A stretch of DNA of 64,000 bases from Coprinellus micaceus (Eukaryota > Basidiomycota > Agaricomycetes > Agaricales > Psathyrellaceae). The stretch lies in NCBI GenBank assembly GCA_951394405.1, contig OX596337.1, positions 1,302,001-1,366,000 of the forward strand. Reading direction: 5' to 3'. Within the stretch, counting starts at the first letter, position 1, and each line of letters begins with the position of its first letter. The position numbers and the translations under genes are program-made. Positions 12,859-24,921 of the stretch are shown piece after piece. A model generated the notes under the pieces. It saw nothing but the letters and a program-made list of their open reading frames with translations, did no database searches and was not told the origin of the DNA.

Positions 12859-15026
12859 GTCCCAGAGGGGCGGAGGCGGGAATGATGATAGTGGGGGTTA
12901 GGAAAGAGGAGCTAAGCGAAAAGGCGGGGTCTTAAATCCCCCTCTTCGACTCAGGGTCCTGAATATTCAGGTCCCCGTGTCCAAATTACCGTCCGTCCGG
13001 GGATTTGATTCATTTGGTCGGGAGGGCCTTGATTGGGTCGCAAATAGCCTGTCATTGGCAAAGAAAGGACCCCCAAACCAGAGTCAGATCAGCGGCTGGA
13101 GCTGCGCCGGACGCCAAACAAGGCTTTTGGCACGAAACCGTCCCAAAAACGGTCGTGGCCCTCGACCCAGGCGAGGAGGCCGCGACGGAGAGGTCCTGGA
13201 CCTGTGGTTGTGGTTCCATCGAGAAGGGAGAGATCATACCAGTGTCAGAGGGTGACCAAAAGAGGGTGAAGATCGAAGTGCTGCCGTAAAATCCGCCAGA
13301 GGGTCTTCACACCTGGGCTGGTGGGAGGCATCAATGGATGCTGTATGGTCGTCGAGTCAAAGCGTCCAAAGTTGAGGACGACTGTGGGTGGGTCCGGTCG
13401 ACAGGTAAGGCGTCCGGGTGTTGTCCTCAGAGAAGGTCCACGAGGAAGCATGGGCGTCCACGCGGCGGTGAGGGGGCCTGCGGCGTACGAGTGTCATGAT
13501 GCCTGCCCAATAAGCTGATCCCCCCTTCCAGATGAACCCTGTGTCGCGTCTCGACCAAGGCCTACGACAGCGTCCCTGAGAACCCAAGTAGGAGCCACGG
13601 AAGAAGGATGGACGAGGGGCGGGTGAGGGTACTAGGTGCGTAGCGCTTTCGACTGAGAGAGACCGTACGCTGACCCGAGCCTCGACGTTGCCCGTCGGCG
13701 TCGAGGGTCTTTCTCTCGACGTTACCTTCGCCCTGCTCCCAGCCATACATGGCCTTGACACCGTCCATGCCTTTCTTCAAGCCCGTCGACGCCCCTCAGC
13801 AGAGCCTGAGGCCCTTGCTCGGTCCCAGTCTCCATCAGACCTCATCGTCGCCCACCCTACCTTCGGGCTTCGTTCCACTATGGCCCCAAGGCAACGACCT
13901 TGCCAACCCACGCCATCCATAACTGACCTCATCGCTCAGTCTATATGGCCCGTATGGCCCACACCCTCAAACCCAACCGCCATTAGACATGCTGCCCTTC
14001 GCCATCAACAACGAGAGCACGCCTGCCTCCATCCGAACAACACAACACACCTTCATCGCCCTCCTGTGGCTGCCCCCTACTCACTCCCGTCCATCTGCCC
14101 TTATCCTACCCCCACCGCCCATCCTCAACCCTCTCACCGCCGCCCCTGTCGTCTCGCATGATCCACCGCAGACGGCCGGACCACCCCCTCGTCGTCCTTC
14201 CGCCCACCTGGACCCCCTCGAACCATAACACACACCAATCGGCCCTCTCATTCCCCCCTCATCGGCACCCATACCTCTCAAATTTCCAGAAACCCGCCCA
14301 TCGAACCCAAACTTTGACGCCATCCTTACCGAAAGCCATGCCCCCACCACACACCTAAGCGCCCACCCTACCCATTCCCCTCGCCCTTCTCCAGAGGCTC
14401 CCAAGGCCGTACCATCTTCGTCGCAATTGTCACACCCATTTCAACCATCTAACCTTAGTCCTCTCATCCATGGCTGCCCACTTTACTTGCAAATGCCCGC
14501 CAAACCCACGTGGACCATAGCCGTACCCCTAGCGCCGGGCGCTTATATCCTCATGCCATCAAACCCGTAGCCGAGGGTACTCCCCGACCCCACTTCCTAC
14601 ACCCCCGTGCCTGTGATACCCAGGCGGTAGATGCCCAAATACCTACCTGAATACCCTGGCCTTCTCATACCATCCCTTCGGCCAATACTCCGCCCCCCGA
14701 ACGCTCGTGGAGAGTCGGGGCGGGTGAAAAGATCGGCCATCAATGGGTCATCCCTGGTCGTCCTTGGGAATCGTTACCGCTCGTTACAACTCCCTCGCCC
14801 ACCCCTTTGAAGCAAGCTTGGGATGCTGCTGCCGTCTGAACTGTCCGCGGCGGGACTGAAGACGTCTCCCTCCAGGTCCACGCTCAGCCGCTCTCATTGG
14901 CCTTGGCACCCTGAAGCATGGTGCATCCGGAATAAGCACCGCGTGATTAGCTGACTTCGCCATGCCCTTCGAAGAGAGTACGGCGGGGTAAGGGGAGGAT
15001 GCAGCCGGGACAAACCCGACTCCAAT

Positions 15027-15579
15027 TTACACATGTCTAGTCAGACTGACGCTGTCGAGCCCAACATCCCCCAGCGATGATGTCGCCCAGACGTACCATT
15101 CCTGGGGGTCCAACACGTCTGAGATTCGTCCCCAAGACACCAAGTCAAGTGTGTTCCCGGTTTGAGGCGTCGAAGCTAGGGGCTGTCCATCTCGAATGCG
15201 CATACCGAAGAGTGTAACGGCTGGATCGCTCGGCGTACTGCCGAGTGTTGCCCACCTGGAAGAGAGTTCATTGATACTTCGAGATACCCTAGGCAACTGC
15301 AATGGAAGCGTGTCTCATGAGCCTCGAATCGACAGTGAAAGGTCCCCCTCAACGTACCTCAAGGTAAACACCGCCATCCTCAAGAAACATTTTGCTGTCC
15401 AAGTCGCCCGCGCTTTTGGTTCTAAATCTTGAAGGAGGCGGAGAGCTAACGACGAGACAATGGGGGAGAAGACTGAGCAGTTCTGACTCAAGGAAGCGCC
15501 CAAGCGTTCCCCTCCTTGTCTTCGGGACTTTGACGGCGCTGGGGCTATGAGGACCTATTCGTGGATGGCTGAGATGCAT
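15027..15579 (-). CDS. Possible spliced gene or gene remnant of unknown function
   Basis: Two minus-strand frames join well across a 61-nt intron (15357-15297, GTACGT..TTGCAG, phase 0). Exon 1 ends in KMFLEDGGVYLE and exon 2 begins LPRVSRSINELSSRW and runs to a stop at 15027. The joined product looks protein-like but I do not recognise it. The true start is unknown; an ATG at 15579 is only the first in frame. It lies in the far upstream part of unit 2, on the same strand as copy 2, and I could not find a matching pair of exons in the other units. Confidence 0.3.
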
Positions 15580-16441
15580 TTTGCTGCACTTGGTTCGAGA
15601 TACACTGGGCTAGCTTCGAGGCAATAAGCTTGTATGGCCGGCCATGTCACTGATACGGACTTATTGCTTCTTGGGAAATGGTGGCGAATTATGGGGCTGG
15701 GAACGAGAATGGCTGGGAAGGTGGTAGGAAGAGTCGCCGGCGTCGTCTCTCCGTCGAACAGATGAATAGTTCAGACAAAGGTCTTTGCGTCGTCTTCCAG
15801 CGTGGCTTGTGGCAACGGAACCAGGAGGAATGCAATCCGGAAGCCTTGAGATGACCGGACCCGAGTCGTTTTGCTGGGAGGATGGGTGTTGCAAAAGTCG
15901 CTTCAACTCCTGGCCGGGCTGAGGAGAGCAGTCAAGGCCTCGAATGGAGTCACGATAGAAGGTTCAAGTGTGACGGTAGACGCACCTCTCATAGACTCGC
16001 GAGGTAGCCCCAACTCCAAGCTCTATCTCCTTCCAATACGACTTCGACTCACAAGCCACCTCGACACTCAACTTCTCCTTGTCCCTTTCCCCTTGGCCGT
16101 TCGGTCTCGCCTTCCTCCTCGTTCCGGAGACCTTCTTTCTACCCATACTTCTTGTCGTAACTTCAAGATGCATTCAACACAACTTCACAGAGTTCGCTTT
16201 TCTCAGCCCCGCCATTCTCGACCCTCCTGCCAGCCTCCGCCGATGTCGTCCTCGTATGTGCATCGGGGCGAGTTGGGTATGTTGGGAATACCATGATAGT
16301 CTCTGCGTGGTGGTCGAGGAAGAGTCGTCCATTGCAGCCGTGGGTGGCCAACGAGGAGAATCCATGACCAGACGGTCGCTGGCCTGATCCCACCTGGTCT
16401 CCTTCCTCATCAGACTCCGACAACCCTCGCGCTAGGGTTAA

Positions 16442-17087
16442 CCGCGCCTATCATCACGAAAACAACAATCCTCCGTGTACCTCCCGTGCCCCAGGATGCA
16501 AGGACTTCATTAGGAATCCCCGAAGTTTCCAAAAGAGTGCGCAGGCCATAGGTGTCTGCGACAAACCAACAGCATCCTGGTCACTTCCCTCTACCAGAGC
16601 AAGCCGCCAGTCAACAGGTCCCAACCCCGTCGTCCTAGATTCCATGAACACCCGCTACCGTTTTCAAGTACGTAGGCACTTCCTCGTGAATAAACATGAT
16701 ATAGGTCTCTTCAGCGCACACAGGTCGTAGCAGCTACGAGCCAGCTTCAGTTGATTAGTGAGACAGGGCGGGGAGGCATGGTCCCGAGACCTGCCCTCCC
16801 CCTCCGTTCGAAATTTCCCTCTGTCTCATTGCTACACGCACGTTCGTACCCATCTACAGGCGTGATATGGCGATGGCGGAGGCCTGACACAGAATTGTCT
16901 CGTCTCACTGCCCCTGAGTCGCCAGCGCAGGCCTATTTAGAACCGTCCTCCTCTCCCCATTCCTTCCAAACACCTTGTCTCCCTACCACGACATTCGTCG
17001 AACTATAATCTTCCATCCACACCACCAATCTTACTCTCCCATCCTTCCTCAAGGCCTCGTTCTCGTTCGGAACGACGACCATCTACA
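16442..17087. other. Intergenic, junction of the left array with the central gene block
   Basis: No gene is seen. This stretch separates the CTAGGGTTA end of unit 2 from the start of the 17088 gene and probably holds that gene's promoter. A CT-rich stretch (about 16950-17050) just before the ATG is typical of fungal promoters. Confidence 0.4.
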
Positions 17088-18391
17088 ATGAACTGTATGG
17101 AATTCATGCTCGCCGCGAACGGCCTTGCTGCCCTCGTCGACGACCCCGTCGAGGTTCGGCCTCGGAGTAACTCTCGAGCTGCTCTCGTCGGACTGCCAGC
17201 GCCGCTACTTCTGTGAGCATTGTCCCCTGCCTTCACCCTGCGCATCGGCTAATATCGTGCCTCAGAAACCCCATCAGCGTCGCCGCTTCCCAGTATCCCA
17301 GCCGCCACATAACATCTCGCTCCCGAGCGACTAGGCTATCCCAACGATGCAACCTCTCCGCCGCGTTCTTGGTACTCAAAAATAAAAACCTCGGTCGAAC
17401 CTCCGAGAGGATTAGGCGGGCCCTGTCCGCTGCGGGAATTCGTCAGATGAACGCCAAAAGACGAGCATCAGAACGAGTAGAAGACCGAGGGCCAGCAAGC
17501 GTTGAGCTCTATATGCCACCCCCCATGGACGACGGCTTTCAGCCCTCCTCAGACAAGAGCATGGACCTGTCCCTCCCACCCATGTTGGCTCCAGACGCCC
17601 CTCTGCCCAGCACCCCTCGGTCGAAGAGTCTCGATCTCCCCCTCCCACCTATGATCGGAGAAGTTTCCCCCTCCCCCGTCGGGGTACCCTCGATGAGGCG
17701 CTCGCTATCCCTCCATCTGGACCCGCTCCCCTCTTTGCGGGGGCGATTCACCGAGGTCTCACCCCCTTTCGCACCTGAGACACACATCCCCGTCTTCCCC
17801 TCCCCACCCAACACGTACCCCGGAGCAGTCGCCCCAGTGGCCATGCACAAACTCCCTTCCCCCCCGATTATGATGCCCCGCATCTCTTCGCCCTCTATGC
17901 AGTCACGCAACCTCAAGACAGGCGATGTTTGTCCCAAGTACCACAAAAACGACGTCTATCCCTACTGGGGTCCTCATCGCTACCCTAAGCGGGCCTGGTT
18001 GCAGCTTTCGAAGGAGTCGTACGTGCCCGAGAGGATCAATTGGACTCAATGGAGTGCTACTGGGCTCGACAAGGAGGAGGGTATCACTATGGGGAGCGGG
18101 TATGGAGGCGACGAGGAGGATGAGGACGGCCTCGAGTATGACGGACACACATACCGGTCGAAGGGGTTGGATACGAGTACGACCCCAAGTTCCAATGCCC
18201 TCCCCTCGTCATCTCGGACGTCTTTCAGCGTCTCAGTCAACGAGTCGGCCGTGCTCGAGTCCGACCCAGTTGCGGCTCAGTCAACGCGCCCAAGCACCGA
18301 AGAACATGACCCCTGGGCGTACTTTATGAAGGGATTCGAGCACCAAGCTGAAGAGAGTGACTCCGACTTGTGGGCTGCGGACTCGGAGTAG
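17088..18391 (+). CDS. Ser/Pro-rich hypothetical protein (416 aa)
   Basis: I do not recognise a family. Exon 1 is 17088-17212 (MNCMEFMLAANGLAALVDD) and ends in phase 2. The intron is 17213-17265 (53 nt, GTGAGC..CTCAG, with a GGCTAAT branch-point-like word), and exon 2 is 17266-18391. The middle is low complexity, with repeated short LPPM/PLPPM motifs (residues about 115-260). A better structured stretch follows around KYHKNDVYPYWGPHRYPKRA and ERINWTQW, then an acidic GGDEEDEDGLEYDG and a C-terminal DPWAYFMKGFEHQ. No signal peptide or membrane segment is seen. The start was chosen because it gives an uninterrupted frame through a well-formed intron. It lies directly inside the left array, alone on its strand for 1.3 kb. 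Confidence 0.6.
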
Positions 18392-19722
18392 AGTGTTCTT
18401 AACGCTGTCCCATGGGTGCTGAGCAATGGGTCTCGCATGCTCGGATGTGGGTCGTACGCTGACCGGAAGCTCAGCCTATCCCACATGGCAGTCCCTACAG
18501 CAACCCTTTCTTTGATCGTCTCCGGCATTCTCTCTCTCCCTTTCTCTTTGCTTTCGAGGTCCTTCCAAGGCTCTCCACACCGACAAACCCCGCTTCGCTA
18601 TGTATCATGCTGTCGATTCACGCCTTTTGTAACGCTTTCACTCGTAGACTACTTCATTGAAATAGAATTTAGCACCTGCTTCCCCCGTTCTCTTTCCTCT
18701 TTCTTCCTTCCATTTGATCCCTCCCCATTTGGCCCCTTGCGTGCTCCTCGTCGCATCTCGTCGCATAATTTCTGTCCCATTCCATTCTTTATGTCACCAC
18801 ACCCCTTCCTGATGCGTTCTTTTCGTCCCTCATTCGACCCTTCTCCGCCGCACTACTAACCTACCAAGCTTTTCTATGGGTCTCCCCCGAGAGTCCTTCA
18901 TGCCAAGGTTAGTTCAGATGCATGGCGGCACGTTTGACCTCATACAGAGACTGCAGGACCGCCATGACTTTTCCCGTCCTCACCAGACGAGTTTGAAGGC
19001 GCGTACACAGGCACACAGGCGTGCATACCTCGTTTTACGGGATAACTGATGATAAAAGTAGTGCAAAGTCAGGAACATACTCCACCGGGTCACCAAGCAA
19101 CGACCCCTGGCCGGGATGATCAAGGATGATCATCTATCCACAATTAACATTAGCTGAGTTCCCGTCTCACTTTGATGTGCGGGATCTTCAAACGATGATG
19201 CGGGCGCCAAAGATAGCAAACAAGCGCCCGTGGATAGGTTTCATCGTCAGGAGAACAAATGAGAACTCCTTTCATGCCCGTGTCCCTCGATGCATATCCT
19301 CCACATCGGTGGTTGCGGAGCAGATGCGATGGTTTGGGTGAGTGCCCCGCAGGACCGTCTCCGACGGCAGGTCCCTTGAGGGAATAGCAGGCGACAGCCG
19401 CGTTCCTCGCGCGTTGTGGAGCCAAGCGCCAGCGACTTGTGGCGATACCCGGCCTTCCTTTTCCTTCGCTCCTCCTCTACGCATCGCGCCCCGTGCGAGC
19501 CATCGCACCAGGAAGCAACGGCAACGGCACTCACCGGCGGCGATATTGCGGCCCGTGGAGGAGCACTGCATGGCGATTGGAGAAATCGAAGTCTCTTCTT
19601 TACGACAACGAAGGAACGCGCGTGTTTCACATAATGAGACGCTTTGAGCCAAGCAGATAAGGAAATGCTGTTTTCTTACTAAAGGCCTTCGTCCTTCAAG
19701 TTCTTCACTCCCCGTCGACGGG
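18392..19722. other. Intergenic, no gene seen
   Basis: A T/C-rich stretch (18500-18880) follows the stop of the Ser/Pro-rich gene and may be its 3' untranslated region. Several short open frames on both strands at 19150-19730 overlap each other and look fortuitous. Confidence 0.4.
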
Positions 19723-21607
19723 ATGGACATTGAAATTACACCAGAGCTAATCCAGGAGGTTGCGGACGCTGTCTCGACATGGCGAATGCAAGAGGTATGT
19801 GGTAGCCTTGGCTTATAGACTCCAGCTATATCTGATTGTCAGACCTCCCTCAGTATATCCTACGTATGTGGCTTTGGATTTCTCTGATTCAATTTGACCC
19901 GGAACTGACTGTAGACACTGCTAAGTGGCTTTTTACACACTATATGTGAGCTCTGTCCGTCCAGCGATAGAGGCCCTCCTCGATATTAACGTAACCTCGC
20001 TAGGTATACTACTGCCTCACGACCCTCAAGGAAGCGGTGAGTACACCTGTTAGGCTGGCTTTGCCTAAGTATCTGAAGTCCCTGATACCTCCTCAAGGTC
20101 GGGACCGTCCACTCTCAGAAATGGGGTCTAGGAAGGATCCTCTTCCTGATTCTACGATATGTCACTGCACTGCAGATCACCATAAACATGGCGAGTTAGT
20201 ATCGAGCCCTTTTCTCGTTGGTCACTGGCGCTAATGACTAACTGACAGCTATCTATCGAACTTATTTCCACATCAGTCCCAACGTGCGTGTCGGCATAGA
20301 ATTGGTAGTTCGAGATCCTCATATACCGACGACCAACTTTCAGATCTGCAAAGGCCTTTCCATTATCAGTGATAGTGAGTAGCTCACAGCAAGCTTCTGA
20401 GAGTCCGCTCTCATCATTCCTTCCTCGGGTTCAGCGTCATATGGTATCGTGAACCTCACTGCGGACGGTAAGCACTCTCTGGAATCTGTCACAATTCCTG
20501 AGATCACGGTATTGACTCCCGACTTCTCCGCCCAGTGACACTTGGGCTCTGCTTATCCGCGCTCCTCGGCGCAAACTTCCTCTACCTTGTTATCATACTC
20601 TTCCTCTGCTCTGTGCGTATCACCCTTTCCATTCTCCAGTTCATTGACCAAAGATAGATAGATTCCTTCGATTTAGGCTTATCCATTTGTCACATGGATT
20701 TTTAACCTGATAGGGAATATTCAGATCCCCGGTGAGTGTGAAGAGGTCTCCTAGGCCATGGACGAACGCTCATCGCATTCCGGGCATCTCTCTCAGCCCA
20801 AGAAGTAGGCATTCTGGACACAGAGCTCGGTTATCCATGCTATGCTGCGTCGAGTGAGGAATTCTTCGGCACAGTGGCAGGAATGGGACGAGATGTTCGC
20901 ACATACGTGAACTTCGCCAGAACAGCAAGTCCGTGCTCTCAACTCCGCTGATAGTTATGAAGAATTCTGCTGACTTCGTGCGCTCTGAAGTTCTGATGTT
21001 ACTGGCCATCGCTGTGTTGGTTCTACGATACAGGGAGAAGCAAGGTCAACTTCTCCAGGTATTAAGGCGTGATGGAGGTCTATACTATTTGATTGTGACA
21101 GGTAGGTGCAAGCCACCTTCGGATCGAGGTGTTCCTTGGAATTGGAGCTGAAGAGGGTTCCACATAGTGACCCGCTTTGCTGCGGCATTCGTTTACACCC
21201 CCGCCATCATTTCTTCAGAAAGCCTCGAAAGTAACCCAGCGTATATGTGAGCACCCCTCTTGAAACTCCCACCAGCCACACCCTGACGTCTAACCTTCCC
21301 TTTAGTATTCTGACTGGGTATGCGGGATCTCACCTTCGTACTGTTCAAGTCTAACTGTTTTTCACCCAGGGTGCAGGAAGTGGTCGTCCCGATTCTGGCC
21401 CAGCGATTGCTGATCAACATGAGGAGCGCAGATTGCATGGGATCACGACCCTTAGCGTCTACGCTCATGTTTGCTCCTAGTCCTGGAGAGTCAGAAGGCT
21501 CGAGCGAGAGTTATGACATGACTGAATCCTCTCAACGGCCACCGCCCCCCGACGGGGTCATGGCGGAAGGATCCACTGAGGAGAAGGATCCCACCACAAA
21601 CGCGTAG
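19723..21607 (+). CDS. Putative multi-spanning membrane protein, many small exons
   Basis: This looks like one of the lineage-expanded basidiomycete membrane proteins of unknown function (DUF6533/6534-like layout, low certainty). Exon 1 (19723-19794) encodes MDIEITPELIQEVADAVSTW. Well-joined exons with hydrophobic stretches follow: 20119-20194 (ILFLILRYVTALQITINMA), 20249-20283, 20344-20374, 20435-20467, 20536-20612 (LGLCLSALLGANFLYLVIIL) and 20677-20731 (AYPFVTWIFNLIGN). The 3' part encodes YREKQGQLLQVLRRDGGLYY, then, near the last membrane segment, VVVPILAQRLLINMR and a Ser/Glu-rich cytosolic tail ending at 21607. I could not settle the joins at 19843-20036 and 20732-21170, so the exact protein is uncertain or the gene may be damaged there. 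Confidence 0.5.
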
Positions 21608-21930
21608 CAAACCTCTTACAAATACCCTACTACTTGCAATTAGTGTACACTTTAGGGCGTTTATACCCGTGTCCTCGCCCTCTTTAATTCGCGGCATCGC
21701 TCGACGCGTCAACGATATTAGCGCGTCTGCCCCTATCTTCAGGAGATGAATCGTGGGAATCTCTACTTTACGGCTTTCGAACTTTATTGCCGCAGCACGT
21801 TTCTCCCTTATCCCTGTATCACCACGATCACTGGCAGCCGCTGCAGGAAGTCAGACCCAAGGTATCTCCTGCAGCTACTTCAGTACTGGGCTTCGTGATT
21901 CTTCTATTCACTCTTGCATTCTGCGTTGCA

Positions 21931-24751
21931 ATGACAGCTATATCCTTTGCGTCTCCGGAACCAGAGCTTTACCCTCCGCTGCCCTTTGCTCCGGATACGC
22001 CACCACAGGAGATTTGGGGCACTCTTTATAACAAGTTCTATGACTGGAAGTACCACGAATGTCTCTCGGTTCTCGACGGCCTCAAAACATATCCTACCAA
22101 TCAGGACGATGACGACCGAAATGAAGAGCATGACTCTGGTCCCTACCCTTCGATCGCCACAAGGACGAATAACAGAAGCAGGGGAATCGACACCGAGTAC
22201 TTCGAGATCGTTACCTTCGATGGTGAGGAAGAGGAAACAAATTCGACGCAGGTAGAAGTAATCGTGGAAGACGGTCCTTCCGACAGACGGCTCAACAGAA
22301 GCTGGGCGCCTAATCCGCGGTATACGACTTGTACCCCGTTGCATTCCAACATAGCTAATACAAAAAACCTCGATAATGACTATGTGACAATCCTATTTCC
22401 CCACTTCTCGGATGACCCTGCATTTAATCTGCCCAAATACCTGGCCTTCCACGAGCGTCTGGCTTGGCAAACGGATTTCTGGGACCCCGACCGTGAGTGT
22501 TGACCGGATAATACCCCTCTCAAAGCATCGATGGGCTGACACGGTCTGTAAAATAGACGAGATTATAAAGCTGGAAACCGTCAGGCTGTTGCATTTTCAA
22601 CAGGGTCTCAGTCTGCAGGACATCGATGACCTGAGATTACCAACGTTGCCCAAGATACGTTTGGGCTCTACTGATGGTCTAATCTGGCAAGCTAGTCAAC
22701 GGTTAGCATACAGCCTGTCTTCGTGAACCTACGCTTACTCCCTTGCCGGGCAGCGATATTTTATACTGGCCAGAATCTCAGATGTCGCCGTGGCCTCAAC
22801 TCACGCTGGGCTATGCCACCTCAAACTATTCCAACACCGGTCAAGATTTTTTCAGCCAGATCCAATACGGGTCGACAGTATTCTGTCCGAATCTAGGGTG
22901 TCTTACCTCTTCCTCTCAAGTCTGTGAGATGCACCGTGAGTATCCTAGTTTCCGCGACTTCCCGGCTGTCATTCACAACCCCATAGGTGTTCCCGGTATT
23001 CGAGAGCAAAACTCAACAATTACATCAACGGAATATGGCGATGGGGCCCACTGTGGCGATCGATGCTTCCTGGGTTTGAAAGACGCAATTTCCGATGAAG
23101 AAGCACGGGTAGGGTATGCCCTTCGACTACCCTACTGCGATTGACATGGATATATGTCTAGGACGCTCTCATATGGCCTGACGGAACTAGTGAATTGGAG
23201 ACAGTTCAAGGGGCCTTGAAGCTAGTTCCGGATGCCCTACCCTGCGACCTTGCAGTCATTTGTCGACTGCCGTGCGATCAGGTAAGGGTCGAACCATCCT
23301 CAAGAAGTTGTGAGTGATTCATCCTGTAGTTTAGGTCTTCGCAAACCGGAGGAAGCTGTACCCCGATCAGGATATACTCGAAGAGAGAACAGCAGACCCG
23401 GTACCCGACAGAGTACCTATAAAGTACTGTGAGCTCTCTATTCACGCTCGCATCACCAATGACTCTGCCATCTGACTTCCGAGCCCCAACGCAGGGGATG
23501 TTCCACGGGAGGTTCCGGTTTCGGACGATCCTTCTGAAAACAAATTCATTTTTTCACGCATACCGTTGGTCATCGTACCCTATTACTTACATTCCGCCAA
23601 TTTAGTCTAATTCTTACAATTATAGCCCAGCTCCCTGCAGCCATGCAGGCCCGTGCAGGAAGAACGTGTGCAGTTGCTTCGATGAAGGTTATCACTGCGA
23701 AAGGAATTGCCGGTGTAGCCGTGAATGTAAGTCCCCCCCCCAGCTTTCTCTGCCTCCCGAGTCTTAGCTGGAACGTTGATATTTCTAGGCCCAAACCGAT
23801 GGAAGGGCTGCAAATGCAAACATCCGAAGCATAAGTCGAAACACTCAGGTACGAATGAGTCGTGTTCATGGTTCGGAGTCGAAGGGCCGTCCCAATGCCC
23901 GTGCGTGGAGACTCTACGCGAATGCGATCCAGAAGTTTGCCTGGGATGTGGAGGAAAGTGAGCACCATGAGTCTCGCAGTGGTTGCATCATCTAACATTC
24001 GCCTGTGTACATAGGAAGGGAAGAAAATGCCAGAATAAGGGCGTACAGCGGGGTCGATTCCCGGTTGGTCCATCCCTTGCTAATATATGAGGATTCTTGT
24101 GGCTGAAGCTGTGTAACGATCAGCGACTCGAAATATCCAGAAGCCAATGGGGGTATGGCGCTTACGCGGCTGAAACTATTCTCCCGGGAACATGGGTTGG
24201 AGGTATGCCTTGCGTATGTTTGTCTGCTTTATCGGGTGCTGGTGCTCAGTATTATTGATAGATTATGTGGGCGACATGGAGTATTCCAGCACTACACATT
24301 CGCTAGGCGACTCGACTGTGATGTATGTCGCATTTGGGTTTGCCAACCCCTTTACCCGAGCTAAACCGTGCCTTAGGATACGGGACCATACCGGGCTCAA
24401 CTATGCGTTTGAACTGGCAGAAGGGATTGCTATCGACTCCATGGTCGCTGGGAACGAAACACGTTATCTCAACCACAGCCATGACCCGGAGAAGTTCAAC
24501 TGCGGGGCGCAGAGTGAGTACCATGAAATACCTCTCTCCCGTTTGGATAGCTTGGTTTCTCACACGGCATCTCTCCCTGCAGCTCGTTTAATTCGCAACA
24601 CCCTTCATGTGGCGCTCTACGCCAGTACGCCTATGGTTCTCGTCGTTTCCGTTTCCGTTGCTGACTGGGATTCAATTCAGACACTAAAATCGCGCTTGGC
24701 CAGGAGCTTCTGTTGAACTATGGAGAGGAGTATTGGAACAATCAGAACTAA
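21931..24751 (+). CDS. EZH2-like: EZH2-like CXC-SET histone methyltransferase (about 667 aa, 15 exons)
   Basis: This is likely a histone H3K27 methyltransferase of the Enhancer-of-zeste type, the catalytic subunit of Polycomb complex PRC2. Exons: 21931-22492, 22557-22701, 22754-22935, 22987-23108, 23162-23281, 23335-23428, 23495-23564, 23626-23726, 23789-23957, 24015-24063, 24124-24202, 24262-24322, 24377-24513, 24583-24624, 24681-24751. All junctions keep phase over 2004 nt. The CXC domain (residues about 432-538) has CSHAGPCRKNVCSC, CERNCRCSREC, GCKCKHPKHK and CQNKGVQRGR. The SET domain (about 539-660) has QWGYGAYAAETILPGTW, GNETRYLNHS and ELLLNYGEEYW. The usual EYxGE reads DYVGD and DYG reads NYG. 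Two donors are GTTGGT. In-frame codons from 21744 (LLYGFRTLLPQHVSPLSLYH) look coding, so an upstream exon may exist. It converges with the NCBP3-like gene, 170 bases away. Confidence 0.8.
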
Positions 24752-24921
24752 CCCATAGCGTTTAGCGGTCATAACATAGATACGTAGCACTGTTCGGCAA
24801 TCGGAAGATTTGGGTGGTATATAAATACATATCTAGCGGTCTATGGTAAGAGGGTGATTATGAAGTAGGTATGGTATACAAATGACACTGACGGAGACCA
24901 ACGGCCGGGTAAGGCGAAGGA

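Larger units (their letters stand above)
10600..16441 (-). repeat. Unit 2 of the orphan-gene repeat
   Basis: This is a minus-orientation unit of about 5.8 kb with its gene at 12662-11918. The 3' tail includes a block at 11132-11160 matching the TCTTGCTGTACATAG element of units 3 and 5. Farther out (10790-11000) are many CTCAAG words that match the CTTGAGG-rich 3' end of unit 5 (47870-48070) in reverse complement. Upstream, 13300-13500 matches unit 3 at 33740-33850, and 13690-14420 is C-rich on the plus strand. The far end (16380-16441) resembles the start of unit 5 and carries CTAGGGTTA at 16432. Confidence 0.65.

Noticed and set aside
13688..14161. 157-codon plus-strand frame in unit 2
   Set aside because: Pro/His-rich product from the C-rich upstream stretch, with no counterpart in other units.
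19150..19730. Several overlapping minus and plus frames of 60-152 codons
   Set aside because: They conflict with each other and lie immediately before the membrane-protein start; no splice structure links them.
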